From positions 310,001-374,000 of the forward strand of contig MCFH01000017.1 of the NCBI GenBank assembly GCA_002104945.1: DNA of 64,000 bases, read 5' to 3'. Source of the stretch: Piromyces finnis. Lineage: Eukaryota; Neocallimastigomycota; Neocallimastigomycetes; Neocallimastigales; Neocallimastigaceae. The notes beneath the pieces are model-generated. The model was not told the DNA's origin. It saw nothing but the letters and a program-made list of their open reading frames with translations, and ran no database searches. Below, piece by piece: positions 19,859 to 34,300 of this stretch. Numbering within the stretch: position 1 is the first letter of the stretch; the number at the start of each line of letters is the position of its first letter. A program made the translations under genes and the position numbers.

Positions 19859-22800
19859 ATGAATATACCTGGTTCAGAAGTAAATTCACCTATAAATATT
19901 TAAATATATAAATTTTCATATATATATATAAAATAAAAATTTGACTAACTGTATAATGTATAAATTCTAATAATGTTATTATTATTTCTTTTATCATAAA
20001 TATATATCATTACAATTAAATATGAACAATAAATTTAATAAAACATTTCCATTTTTTTTTTTTTTTTGTCTTTAAAATAATAAATATAATATTGGAATAA
20101 TAACAAATTATATCGAAACTTAATCAATGTCCTTGTCTTATATTTCATTATTATAATTAAAAATATATAATAATAATAATAATAATAATAATTATAATAA
20201 ACAAATATTTTAAACATATTACACCTACTTTACATGTTATACCTATATATCCTATTTTTTTTTTTTTTTCTTTTTGTTATTGAATGATACAGAATAAATT
20301 TTTATCACCAACACAACATTTTTTAACGAATAAAACACTTAATAAAGTGATGAAAAAAGCAAACTATAATGATATGAATAATCCATATGCTCAATTTGGT
20401 ACAGGAAATAGTAGACCTACGAGTCGTATGAAAATTGTAACAGGAAATGGAGAAGAAGGAAAAGGGGATGATAATAAAGAGAATTTTTCGCCTTATCCAT
20501 TAAATGTGGAAGGAATGAATATTATTAATTCTTCATCTTCTACTGGTATAAAAAATGTAAATAATACTATTCTAAATAATTATCATCAAAATAATAGTAT
20601 ACCACCATCATCTTCTCAAGCAAAATATAGAATTAATGGAGAGGAATTAGAAGAAATTGAGGATCAAACCATGGGATTATCATTATCTCCAACATCACCA
20701 CCATCTATGTATAATAGTCCTTTATATTTTAAAAGTAATCCTATTATGAATCCATCTACTATCATGATGAATCCAAATACAAATTATAATAACCCCTATC
20801 AAAGAAGAAATATAAAACTACGAAACTATAATAAAGTTGTAAAATTAAAAAATTCAAACCATACCATATTAAATAACACGAATAATAACATGAATAATAA
20901 TACCATATCCAATAATAATAGCATGAATAATAATAATAATTCTAGTGGTAGTAATAATAGAAACAATAATTCTAACGATACCAATACTACTCATAATACA
21001 AATTTTAATTTTAATAATAATTCCAGTAATTCATCTACTCTTCTTTCAAAAAATAGTCATGGTGAAGCTATAAATTCCCAAAGTGTAAATGATTCTCATT
21101 TGGATAAAAAAGGAAATCCAAATATTTATTTAAATTCTAAAATACCAACTTTACCAAATTCAAACGTATCACGATATTCTAATGCTTCCTTAAATACTAT
21201 TGAAAATCAGGAAAATGAAAAAGAAACAACAACAACAGCAACAACCAAATTAGTAGGTTTTCAATCCAATTCCAATAATGATCAAAACACAATATTTTCT
21301 ACTAATGAATCGTCTCAACAACCACAACCACAACAAAATATTATTGGAAATAGTGGCAGAATCATTCAACATGATCCAATTCAATACACACCTTTTAATT
21401 CAACTCTACCTACAACTATTACCACAAATCTAAATCAGAATTCTACCCTTCCACGACCAAAAAGTCATTTACCATTAAGTCATCAATCTAATGCTAATCC
21501 TCAAAAATCATTATTAGCTACTTGTCAAAATAAAAATTTAAATGAATCATCAATCTATGGTTCAGGAGAAGAAATAATAAATAATACTAATGTAACATCT
21601 ATTATAAAGCAGCAACAGCAGCAGCAGCAACAACAACAACAACAGGATAATCTTGTACCATTTGTTTCACCTAATAATAATCTCACTAATTCTAATCATT
21701 TTGTTTCCTTATCCTATGAAACAAATACACCTTCTGCCACTCCAATCTCACGAAATTATACCAAAAATTCGGAATTCCAATCACCATTACAAAATCCAAA
21801 ACTTGCAATAATTTCCTCCACTACCACCACAACAACACCAAATCCAAATTTATATCCTAATCATTCAATTCACCAACAAATATTATCTTCTACTACATCC
21901 CCTTTGGTATCATCAGAATTACAACAGCAACAGTTACAACAACTTCAACAATTTCAATTACAGCAACTTCAATTTCAACAACAACAGCAACAACACTTAC
22001 TACAAAATCAATTCCAACAACAACTATTGTCCATTCCTCTGGTTCAATCCCCTCCATCTGTTCAAATAGGATTACAACCTCAACCACCTACGAATATTCA
22101 ACCTTCTCTTCGTCAACTTCAAATGAATACCACTCGAATAATGAAACAACAACAACCGCAGCAACAACAAAATATTACTACTACTGTTGCCAATGCTACT
22201 GGTACTACTATTATTAATCATAATAATGGTAATCCTTTGAATACCATTTCCTTAAGTTATCAACCTTTATTAGTTCCACAAACTTCTTCACCTTCACCAT
22301 CACCATTAATAAATAATAAAAATAATAATAAGGAAAGTGCTATAGAGAAAAAATCAATATCTCCCATTAAGAAAAATCCAATATCCGAGTCATTCACATC
22401 ATTAGATACAACCACTTCTATTGAAAAATCGTCTGGAGAAGTGAAATTAAATTTATTATTTTTAAAGGATGTTGTGAAGGAGTTAAAGCAACAGTATCAT
22501 CTTATTGATGAGGAAGAAGAAAATGATGATGCTGATGCTGATGATTCTAGTGATGATAAAGAAAAAGGAAATGAAGAGGATAGTGATGATGAAAAGGATA
22601 CTTCTCCATCTAAACATTCAAAAAAAAAATTATCCAAGAAAAAAAAGAATTCCAATCGATCAAGACCATACTCGGCTTCTTCTACATTTTCTACTACATC
22701 ATCTTCTAATAAAATTAAAAATGGAAAGGATATAGAAGCGTCACTTTCTCAGAAAAGAAATCATGAAGAAATGACATTAATTCGGGAATTTAAGCCTCAA

Positions 22801-25344
22801 TGGGTTCCTACTGTTCATTTTCAAGAAAATCCATATTATTATCAATTTAAGAAAAAATTTATGACTAATTTTTCTGATCTTTCGATTACCTCAATTACCG
22901 ATTTATATTCATCGTAAGTTTGAAGAATAAAAAATAAATTATTTTTATTTTTTCTTTTTTTTTTTTTTCATTATAATATATATATATTGATAACATTTCA
23001 TTAATAACTAACTAATTATATATAAAACAAAAATTAACAATACATTTTTCATTTTTATTTTTTATTTTATTTTATTTTTTTTTTATACTTTGATTCGAAT
23101 ATATACATACATTTAAAATATGAAATACATTTTCAAATAAAATATATATATAAAAAATAGAAAAAGTGAAATAAATTCAAGTCAATTATTAGCAGCTACC
23201 TCTGATGCTACAGTATCATCCATTAATAATTCTAAAAAAGAGGTTCCACCAAGTCAGGAAATAAAACTTACCTATAACTTGAATCAATATGTATTTAAAC
23301 CAATGACAACTCATTATTTTAGATTGGTGGAAGAACAAGAAGTACAACAAAAATTAAAATTGAAAAAACAACAAGAAGTTCAGGAACAACAAGAACGCCT
23401 TAAACAACAACAACAACAATTTACGAAAAAGAAATTAATGGAAGAAGAAAGTCAGGAAAATGATAATCAAGATTTATCTGATAAAAATAAAACTAAATCA
23501 TCTACCTATGGCCAATCCTATTTAGAATTATTTAATCAACAGCAACGACAACAGCAACAACAACAACAAAAAGAAGGCTATTTAGATTCCTATGCTTTTC
23601 AATTATTAAAAAATAGAGAGGAAGGGGAAAGCAGTATAACCAATAGAAATAATAATAAAATAACTTTTGAGAAAAATGTTATGATTTCAAGTCATAAAGA
23701 TCAAGTAAATTTTAAAGATACAAATGGTAATGATAGTGATGAGGAAGAAATGGTATTATCTCGACAACAAAAAGATAATATATCATTATCGTCAATAAAG
23801 AATGATACTAAAGAAAATTCAACAAACAGTATAGACACTAAAAAATCAGATAATAGTAATAGTAGTAGTAGTAGTAGTAGTAGTAGTAAAAATAGTCTTT
23901 CCTCTAACATTTCACTTTCAACCACGCCAAAAATTAAATTACATCGTACATCAAAAAGTAGAGAAAAACAAAAACAACTTTTCAATTATCCTATTAAATT
24001 GGGAAGTCTTGGACCTGATATGAAAAATGAAGAGTATCTTCAAAAAGTAATTAAATATTAAATTTATTTTATTTAATTTTTATTATATTGATATTTTTCA
24101 TGATTAGTTTTCTTTTTAAATATCTATTTGAAAAATATATATGTATATATCATTTAAAAAAAAAAACATTTATATACAAATACTAAATATCATTCATATA
24201 TAATTGTTATAATTATTATTATTATTATTATTTGAAAATGTTGACATATAGATCGAAAAAAGAAAAAAACAATTAGAATATGCCAATAAGATTCGAAAAT
24301 TACATATTAATGCTCTTTCAAGAGGTAATGATAATTCAATTGTTACAGTAGATCGTCATTCTACTCTAGTGACTCCTACCCAACCATCGAATTCATCAAT
24401 GGTAAGGGTAGAAAATCGAATGAATCTTCTTCAAACCAAAAAAACGTATACCCATAAAAAATTAATTAAAGATTTTAACGAAAAAATTAATGAATATCGT
24501 CAACAACAAGAAATGGCTTCTCAAAAATTAAATAAAGTAATTTTTTTACAATAATATTATAGATTATAGAATATAGGATTTTAAAAACTAAAAATTGAAA
24601 AGATATATTATAATTTTTTATGTTATTTTTTTAAAAAAAAATAAAATAAAATAAAAAACATTATAGATTAAATTTTTACTTTTAATATTTTCTATATAAT
24701 AATAGATGAAAAAGTATGCTAAATCTATACCAAAACCATCCCAAGTAGACGCTAGAAATATTTTAAAAGAAAAAATAAGTCAAGCAATAGATGAACAACA
24801 ACAACAACAACAACAACAACAAATAGCATCATTAATGAATGATACGTATGATAATGATGAAGATATAATAAAATCAATAGATGAAGAATTAAAAGAGGAT
24901 GAAAATAATAAAAATCTTTTAAGACGAATAAATTCTCAAATTCCCATTCCCTCAAAAGATAAGAAAAAGAAGAAAAAAAAGGAAGGAAGTTATCAAAAGA
25001 AAAAATATAAAAACCATACCACTATTACTAAATATTCAGAAATTGAAAAAGAAAGATTGCAGTATAAAGGAATAGATGATTCCATGACTACCCTAAATTC
25101 CTCTGATAATCCATTAACTTTTTCACCTTCTTCCCCTTCTTTTCATTTATCCTCATCAAATGACCCATCTTCTTCTTCTATTGAAGAAGCACTCACTTCC
25201 GCCACAGATTCAAATATTTCTAAAAGACAAGATTTAATTTTACCTCCCATATCACCAACTCAATTTCAATTATGGAATTTAGAAAAAGAGCATCGTAAAG
25301 CAATGGACAAAGTTGAACATATTAAAAAGGAATTAAATCTTTAA
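19859..25344 (+). CDS. Large Asn/Gln-rich protein with coiled-coil C-terminus, function unknown
   Basis: Proposed exons: 19859-19879, 20293-22913, 23161-24046, 24252-24536, 24706-25344 (1483 residues). Exons 2-5 are well supported: every junction is GT..AG and in frame, and each intron gains stops. Exon 1 (MNIPGSE) is less certain. I prefer it because the first ATG of the main exon (20284) follows a T-rich tract and is followed at once by CAG, which looks like a 3' splice site, while 19859 has the A-rich leader usual here. The protein has Asn-rich (about residues 200-250), poly-Gln (about 445) and Gln/Leu regions, an acidic stretch (DDADADDSSDDKE), basic KKKK patches, a poly-Ser run and charged helices toward the C-terminus (KRKKQLEYANKIRKLHIN, YRQQQEMASQKLNK). 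I recognise no domain. A cytoskeletal or scaffold role is possible but not shown. Confidence 0.75.
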
Positions 25345-28300
25345 ACTTTATCATACCCATACTATTTTTATATTATACTTTTACAAAATGATAAAAATTT
25401 TTATTAAAATATCTTTTTTTTTTTTTTTGCCTTATTACAACTTTTTAAATAAAACACAGTAAAAACGATAACAATAGAATAAATAAATAATTTAAAATAA
25501 TTTTAAAGTACGTTTTAATTATAAACTATATTGTATATATATTAATAAAAGAAAATGAAATTACATATAAAAGAGGAAAAAAAAAGTTTATTTTTTTTCC
25601 TTTCATTTCATACTAAAATTTTAAACAAAATAATTTAAAAATAAAACAATTTGCTTTCTTTTCACTGAAAAAGTCAATTACTTAAATGTATTTTAATTAC
25701 CTTTTTTTATATGCTCAATAATTATTATAATATTGACAATAGGATGTTTTTACTTATTGTAAAGTCGTTTTTTTTTCCTTTTTCTAAAATTTGTACTTGT
25801 AGAATATTGTATTCTATAAATATTTTGTATGTGGCTTTTATAATATATATAATATATTATATTTTACCAAGTAAATAATACTACTTAAATATATGGCTGA
25901 TAATATATAAATTAAAAATGGAAAATTATATAATTAAATGAAATTGTCAACTTTATTAATATATGAAGCAATGGCCAAATTTTCTTTTTTTTATATATTA
26001 AATTATGGATAATTCCAGCAAATAATTTTGGTAATATTATAAAAAAGCAATATATTAGAGTATAATCTAATAAAAGAAATATTAGATGAATAAATTCAAT
26101 TGAAAAAGTGGATTTTTAAAAAGGTAAAGATCTTTTATAATATACAACTAGAACTATAAAGACTATTCAAATAGCAATGAAGACAACAAAAAAAAAAAAA
26201 AAAAAAAAAAGAAAAGAAAAGCACATTTTTATATTACAAAATTAAAAGTGAAACTAAAAAAAAAGAATGATATAATAGTATTTGTAGAATATTTTAAAAG
26301 TAAATTTATATTATTAATAAGCATAAAATATATTCAAAAATGAAATTGATATTATAAAGGACAAATATGGAATATATATATATTTATTAAATGGTTATTA
26401 TTTCTACTTTTTTCGTTTTTAGCATACTATTTCAAAAATAGCTTATGGATGAATTTTATATAAGATAGTAAAAAAAAAAAATAATAGCTAACTAATTCAA
26501 AAAATAAAAATTGAAAAAAAGGCTCAATTACTCTTTACGATCAACACCATCCATACCATTAATAGTCTTTAATATTTTTAATCTACTAACTTAGACAGCA
26601 TTAGAGTCCATTATACTATTAAATTTTGTTATAGTATTGTCCAACTATAAAATTTTCTATTTAAAAAGAGATTCCTTTTAATAAAATAAGAAAGGATATT
26701 AATAAAGAGTTTTGTATTTTTTATTAAAGCAAAGTAGAAGTATATATCTTAATAATTAACTTTTTTATCTATTCGCTTATTTGAAATTTGAAACTGTACT
26801 GAATGTATAAAAATTACTATTTATTGATCAATACATATTATTTAATATTCCACAAATAAAAAGTCAATCTCAAAAATGTATACAATTAAAATATTTTAAT
26901 ACAATTTTAAAAAATTAAAAAAAAAAAGGAGATTAAAAAAAAATATTATTTATTAAACTTTTGTTAAGCATTAAAAAGATGTTTTTTTTATAAATAAACA
27001 AATGATGGTGGTGGTGGTGGTGTTGATGGTGGTTAATTTCAAGCAAAAATTAAAAAAATAATTTTTTTTTAATTTTCTTCTTTATTTGTTTTATTCAAGG
27101 AATGAAATTTTACAACAACTTTATTCTTGGACTAGTTTTTTTTAAAAAGAAAAAATTCTTTTATTACAATACATTTGTATACATTATTGTAATATGGAAT
27201 GTTTTAATCACAAGATAATATAAAAAAAATTGCTTAGCGAATCATTAGAGTGTAATATATTATATTATATTAATAATGTATTTATAAATAGTATTAATAT
27301 ATTATATAATATAATTGTTTTTATTGGATACATACATAAAATAAAAATTATATTAGAATTTTTGATAGTTTAAAGTTTATTTATTATAAAATAAATTAAT
27401 TTTTATATACTCATTGTATAATAAATATATTTGAAACAAGAATTTATTAATTAATTTAATAATATATTAAATTAATATATTTATGTGGAAAATTGAAAGG
27501 AAAAAATAATTGCCATTTAAAATATAAAGGAAGGAAGTATTATTCTATTAAAAAAAAGTATAACATATATAAATGAATAAATAAATAATTTAAATAAATT
27601 GAGGTGATTATTTAATAGTTGCTAGCATAAAAGAAGCCATGTAATTCAATTATTTATTATCATCAAATAAAATATTACTATTTTATAGTCATAGCATTCA
27701 TAACAATATAAATGGTGTTTTTAATGGTATTCTTTTTTTTTCATCTTAAAATAGTTAACTTTCAAAATGGATTAAACCAATAAAAATTAGACTTAATAAA
27801 TGTATAAATATTATTTATTTCAATAATATTTATATTAATAATTAAATAAATAAATAATAAATAAATAAATGTATTTCTATAATATAATAATAATCATATC
27901 TAATAAATTAAATTTGAACGAATCATTTTCACTTAAATTTAATTAATGAGAAATGTAACATAAAAGATTATTCATTAAAATATTCTTTGTTAATATTTAA
28001 AGTAATAAAGAAATTTTTTATATAGTAATTATCAAGGCAGAGTTGAAAAAATAATTCAACTTAACTATTTCATTTAGTAATAAAAATAAATAAGTGGTAA
28101 ATTTGTATATAATAAATGTGATAGCAAACAATAAGAAAAACTTTTTTTTATCAAGTCAAATTGATGGGTTTTTTTTATTTGTAAAATCTCAAGTTTAAAA
28201 TATAAAAAAAAGAAATCAAAACTTTAATAAATATGAATTTAAATTTGTTTCATTTTTTCATAAATCTTAATTAATAATAAATTTTATTTTAATAGAAAAA

Positions 28301-28636
28301 AAAATTTAGGCACGACTTTTTAGGCAAAAAAAAAATAAAAGTTTCCTAATAAAAGGGAAAAAAAAAAACTATAAATTTTGAAAAGGTTTTAAACTTTTTA
28401 TACAATTTTTTTGAAATATAAATTATGAATTATGGTATGAGTTCAAATAATAAAAATAATAATATAGCAAAACAATAAAATAATGAATAAGAGATTTAAA
28501 GAATGATATAGTAAGATAAAAAGCATAGTAAAAAAAGTAATATAATTTTAATAATCTTATTATGTTAATGATAAAAATAATATTTTTATACAATCCAATT
28601 TAATTAGTATTAGCATAAATGTTAGATTTAGTATAT
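25345..28636. other. Gene-free AT-rich region
   Basis: No ORF of interest. It contains a long A run near 26190-26210, a GGT run at 27006-27023 and ordinary AT-rich sequence. No RNA gene is recognised. Confidence 0.65.
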
Positions 28637-29873
28637 TTACTATTACTATTACTATTACTATTACTATGACTTTGACTATTACTATTACTATTACTATTAC
28701 TATTACTATTACTATTACTTTGACTATTACTATTACTATGACTTTGACTATTACTATTACTATTACTTTGACTATTACTATTACTATTACTATTACTATT
28801 ACTTTGACTATTACTATTACTATGACTTTGACTATTACTATTACTATTACTATTACTATTACTATTACTATTACTATTACTATTACTATTACTATTACTA
28901 TTACTATTACTATTACTATTACTATTACTATTACTATTACTATTACTATTACTATTACTATTACTATTACTTTGACTATTACTATTACTATGACTTTGAC
29001 TATTACTATTACTATTACTATTACTATTACTATTACTATTACTTTGACTATTACTATTACTATGACTTTGACTATTACTATTACTATTACTATTACTATT
29101 ACTATTACTATGACTTTGACTATTACTATTACTATGACTTTACTATTACTATTACTATTACTATTACTATTACTATTACTATGACTTTGACTATTACTAT
29201 TACTATTACTATTACTATTACTATTTACTATTACTATTACTATTACTATTACTATTACTATTACTATTACTATTACTATTACTATTATTTACTATTACTA
29301 TTACTATTACTATTACTTTACTATTACTATTACTATTACTATTACTATTACTATTACTATTTACTATTACTATTACTATTACTATTACTATTACTTTACT
29401 ATTACTATTACTATTACTATTACTATTACTATTACTATTACTATTACTATTACTATTACTATTACTATTACTATTACTATACTATTACTATTACTATTAC
29501 TATTACTATTACTATTACTATTACTATTACTATTACTATTACTATTACTATTACTATATTACTATTACTATTACTATTACTATTACTATTACTATTACTA
29601 TTACTATTACTATTACTATTACTATTACTATTACTATTACTATTACTATTACTATTATATTACTATTTTTACTATTACTATTACTATTACTATTACTATT
29701 ACTATTACTATTACTATTACTATTACTATTACTATTACTATTACTATTACTATTACTATTACTATTACTATTACTATTACTATTACTATTTTTTTTATTT
29801 ACTATTACTATTTTTACTATTACTATTACTATTACTATTACTATTACTATGACTTTGACTATTACTTTGACAT
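28637..29873 (+). repeat. TTACTA hexanucleotide array of about 1.2 kb
   Basis: The hexamer TTACTA/ACTATT is repeated with little else over the interval. The first third is regularly interrupted by TTTGAC and ATGAC variants, giving longer higher-order units. The later part is nearly pure, with frame slips by insertion of T, AT or A. The final units show the TTTGAC variant again. Ile-Thr and Tyr reading frames through it are artefacts. Confidence 0.97.
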
Positions 29874-31380
29874 TATCTTTTTTTTATTGCTTATTTTTGC
29901 CATAGCAAACTTTAATCTAGCTTTTAATTTACCATAAATTTTTTTTAATAATATTTTATCATCAAATATTTAATTTAAAATTTTTAATTTATATTAAATC
30001 TTGGTAATATTTCAAAATATATTAATATATATTAATAATATATAAAATAATATATGTTGTATTGATTATAATATATTTCAATATATTTATCTTTATGATG
30101 TTATTTCCATTTTATTGTAAATTAAATCATATTTAATTAATAGAAATTAAAGTTTTTTCTTTTTTAATTCTTTATAATATATTGAAATAATTATTTATTT
30201 ATAATTTATTTATATTCTATACATATATTAATGTTAAGTTTTCAATACATAGAATATATTTATAATATATTTTACCATATATTTAAATTGACTATTTGAT
30301 TTTTTTTTTTTCTATTTGAAATTATCATAAAATTTATAAACTTTGATTAAAACAGTTTATTTTTATTTATTTATTTATTTATTTATTTATTAATATTTAT
30401 TTAAATGACTGATTTAGATTGACCTTTTTTTTTTTAATTATCATCTTTTATTAATGGATAAACAAATCATCATTAATGGTGTACTAAGAAAAAAATAAGA
30501 ATTAATTTCAGTTTGACCAAATCAATTGACTATTAAAAAAAAAAAACACATTTTATTTTCGTACAATTAAATCAATCATTTAAATAGCTATAAATATATT
30601 TCATTAGTTAATAAAAATAAAGAAATATTAAAAAGTTTACATCTATTCTGCTATCAAAAACTCGAATACATTTTAATATTCTTATTATTAGATAAAGATA
30701 TCACTATTTATATCCATTAAGAATTGAAATACTATTAAAATAATAAAAAAAGAAAGGTTTAATTTAAAAAAAATCATTTGTAAGAAAAAGAATATATCCT
30801 TAATATTATAAAATACTAACTAACAAAAATTTAGAAAAGTTTTTTTTTTTTTTGTTTTGTAATTAATAACGATAATAGGTAGAATTTTTTATTGTAATAA
30901 TGATTCTTTATTTTTAAAAAAAAAATAAAAAAAAAGGAAAGGATAAAAACTTAAATTTCAACATTAATTAATGACAGAAATCAATAATTAATAAATGCTA
31001 CATTATCATTTAATCAATTATTATTTTTTTTTAGAAAAAGAAAAGCATTTAAATATTAGCTTGTAATAAAAATATTAATGTATTCTTGTAATTTTCTTTC
31101 AAAATTTTATAAAAACTTTTATAATTTAATATTATATCAAAAGAATTAAAATACGGGATTATTAAAAATATAACTAATTTAAATATTGCCTATTTTAATA
31201 TAACATATTACTATCAATTATAATATTCAATTTCATCTATCTTCTCAACATATTTTTTTTAAATTAATTAAAAAAAATAAATTAATTACTATATAAAAAA
31301 AAGTATTATTATAGGTTAAATAATTCTATGTTTTTAAAATTTGTAACTAATCGTATATTAAATTTAAATTATCAAAGAAA
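29874..31380. other. AT-rich upstream region of the zinc-finger gene
   Basis: A TTTA tetranucleotide run is at about 30358-30390; otherwise A/T-rich words. No coding signal is seen. The last few hundred bases probably contain the promoter of the gene at 31381. Confidence 0.6.
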
Positions 31381-34300
31381 ATGTCAGTAAAACGAAATAA
31401 CAGTGAATTAAATGACGATACTATACATAGTATGGCAAAGTTAAAAAGTGAAACTGAAGAGCAATGTAAGGAAAAACATTATGAATTCGATCAGATATTA
31501 CAACTACAAAATAAACAATTATTGGAATTGGAACTGGAACAGAAAAAACAACAGGAAAAACTAAAAATAAAACAACAACAACAAACAAACAACTTAAAAA
31601 AAGTGCTCAATTTAAATATACCATTCAAGGAAAAGCAACGAATCCTCAATGAACAAAAAAATAATCTTTTAAAAAGAGCTAAATATCGTCAAGAAATTCT
31701 TGACCATCAACCACCCGTTGAAATGGCTTTAAAAATGGTATTATATTTTCAACATCAACATCACCAAGATACCTATAATCTTCTTCTCTATCAACATAAT
31801 CAACTTCAACATGCAAAAAGTAGAAAAGAACAGGCTCATTTATTCCTGGAACATCAACAAATGTTTTTAAAATTAATTGATATTCAACAAAAAGTATTAC
31901 TACAAACGTTAGTGGAACAACAAGAAAAAGCGGAATACGAAATAAGTGCAATACGTCATCTTTCCTTAAACGATAAGGATGATGACGATAATGAGCATAC
32001 AGATGTTGATGATAAAAGATCAGATGATGCAAAAAATCAAACATCTTTTGAAACTTTGGAAGAAAGAAAAAAAGACAGTACTATATTTGAACTACCTCAA
32101 GATAAAGATTTTGAATCACTAAAACAGCCAATTCCATCAACTCCTAATCAGATTCTAGCACCTTACTTTTTACGTAGTCATAATAAAAATAAAAGTGACA
32201 GTCAAAGACTTAGTCGTGATAAGGATCAAAGTGACACTCAAAGGCTTAGCCGTAATAAAGATCAAAGTGACACTCAAAGGCATAGTCGAAGTATTAGTCA
32301 AAGTTCGAGTGATTCCTCCTCTTCTACAACCTCTTTAATAATGTCTTCACCTCTTTTTTCATTCACCGAACCTAAAAGTACAGAGGCATTAAACGAAGAA
32401 ATAAAAGATTCTTATTTACTGAAAGATGTTGTACAAAAACATAATATGAATAATTTTGATGATCATAAACGTAAAGAAAAGGAATTTATGGAACGTTCTT
32501 CTGCTTATTTAGAGTGTAAAAATATTAAAGATATAAAAATTGACGTTCCAATTCATCCATCTTATCACAAAAAAATGAATGGAGATACCAAAAAAAATAT
32601 TGATGACTTTTTCTACAAAGCCTATCAAAAATATACAAAAACAAAATTTATTAAAACTCTTCGTGATGATATGATCAAGAATGGCTTTAATAAAAATGTC
32701 TTTAAAAGTATTTTTGATGAAGAGAATAATGAAAATAGCTATGATGATGATGATGGTAGTAATGAAAGAATTATTACTAAGAATTCACATACCATTTCTT
32801 CTGATTCCCTTCCACCATCATTAGAAGGAACATCTACAGGTACGAATATATCCCATAAAAAAAACTTACTAGCAACAACAACCAACATCACCACAACAAT
32901 TTCATTGTCATCAATAGATAATTCAAATGATATTCTGCCAAGCACAACTGATAAAAGTAACTATGATACAAAAGAAATTAAAAAAGAAAAAGAGAAAAAA
33001 GAAAGAGAAGAAGATGACAAAGAAAAAGATAATGAAAAAAATGATGATGAAAAAGAACAATTTATTATCTCTAGAGGAAGACCAAAAAATTCCACTAAAA
33101 ACAAAATGGAAGTATATAAATCAAAAATGAAAAAAGGATCCAAAGATAATATGGAAGGAACTGTTATTGTTGATGGAGAAGTTATTAAATATAAAGAATA
33201 TATTGTTGAAAATAAAGATCAAAGTGGGAATAAATCAGGTATTAAATATAAGCATAAACGGATTATTCGTCGTTACTTTTGTTCTAAAGAAGGATGTCGT
33301 AAATCATTTACAACAAGGTAAAGGGATGATGAAATAAAAAATATTACAATTTATATAAAAATCAATATTTATAAAAGATACAAGAGGAGAACTACAATTT
33401 ACCTCTTTAATTATAAAAAAAAAATTTTTTTTAACCTTTATCCAATAGTTTTTCATAGATAAAATATAGATTTATTTAATATTATATATTATTATATAAT
33501 ATATTTTTTAACCTTTTTTTTTTTTTTTTTTTGATTTTCAATCTATACAGTGGACATGTCATAAGACATATTCATTCATGTCATTTAGCTCTAAGACCTT
33601 TCATCTGTAAATATCCTGGATGTAGATCTAGATTTGGACGTCAAGATAATCTTCGTCAACACTATAAAGTACATTTTCGTAAATATCCTAAAATTAAGTT
33701 TAATTATCGGGAGGTTCTCACTCAAAAACAAATTAGAGAATTAAATATTAGTCCTGAAATTATGAATGTTAATAATGATGAGCTTTACCAATACAGAAAA
33801 AGTAATAAAGAAAAAAGTGATGATAATATGGATGATAATGAAAAGCATAATATGGTTTACCAAAAAATGGATCATAATCAAGAAACATGTGTATTAGATC
33901 AACCTATTCCCTCAAGTTTCCAAAATACTAAATCAGAAATAGTTGCTGATGATTACAGAACAGATTATTCCAACACTCTTTATGATGATCAAACATCTTA
34001 CGAAACACCTTTTTCCAGTACTATTTATGACGACCAAGCATCTTATTCCAGTACAACATACGATGACCAAATATCCTCTTCATTCGTAATTGAAGACGAA
34101 TATAAAAATTTAACGAGTGATCTTGTAGTCCTACCAGGAACTGAATTAGTTCCAACAGCAAATGAAAGTGATATTATTGATTTAGAACAAAAAACGTTAT
34201 CTAAAGAAAAACATTTTTCTTTACCTGAAGAATCATCAAAAAGGAAAGAGAAAACCAAAACATCAACAGAAGATCATCCTGAGAATGACCAAGAAGAGGG

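Noticed and set aside
28666-29852. Two ORFs encoding Thr-Ile, Tyr and Leu runs
   Set aside because: They are frames through the TTACTA hexamer array.
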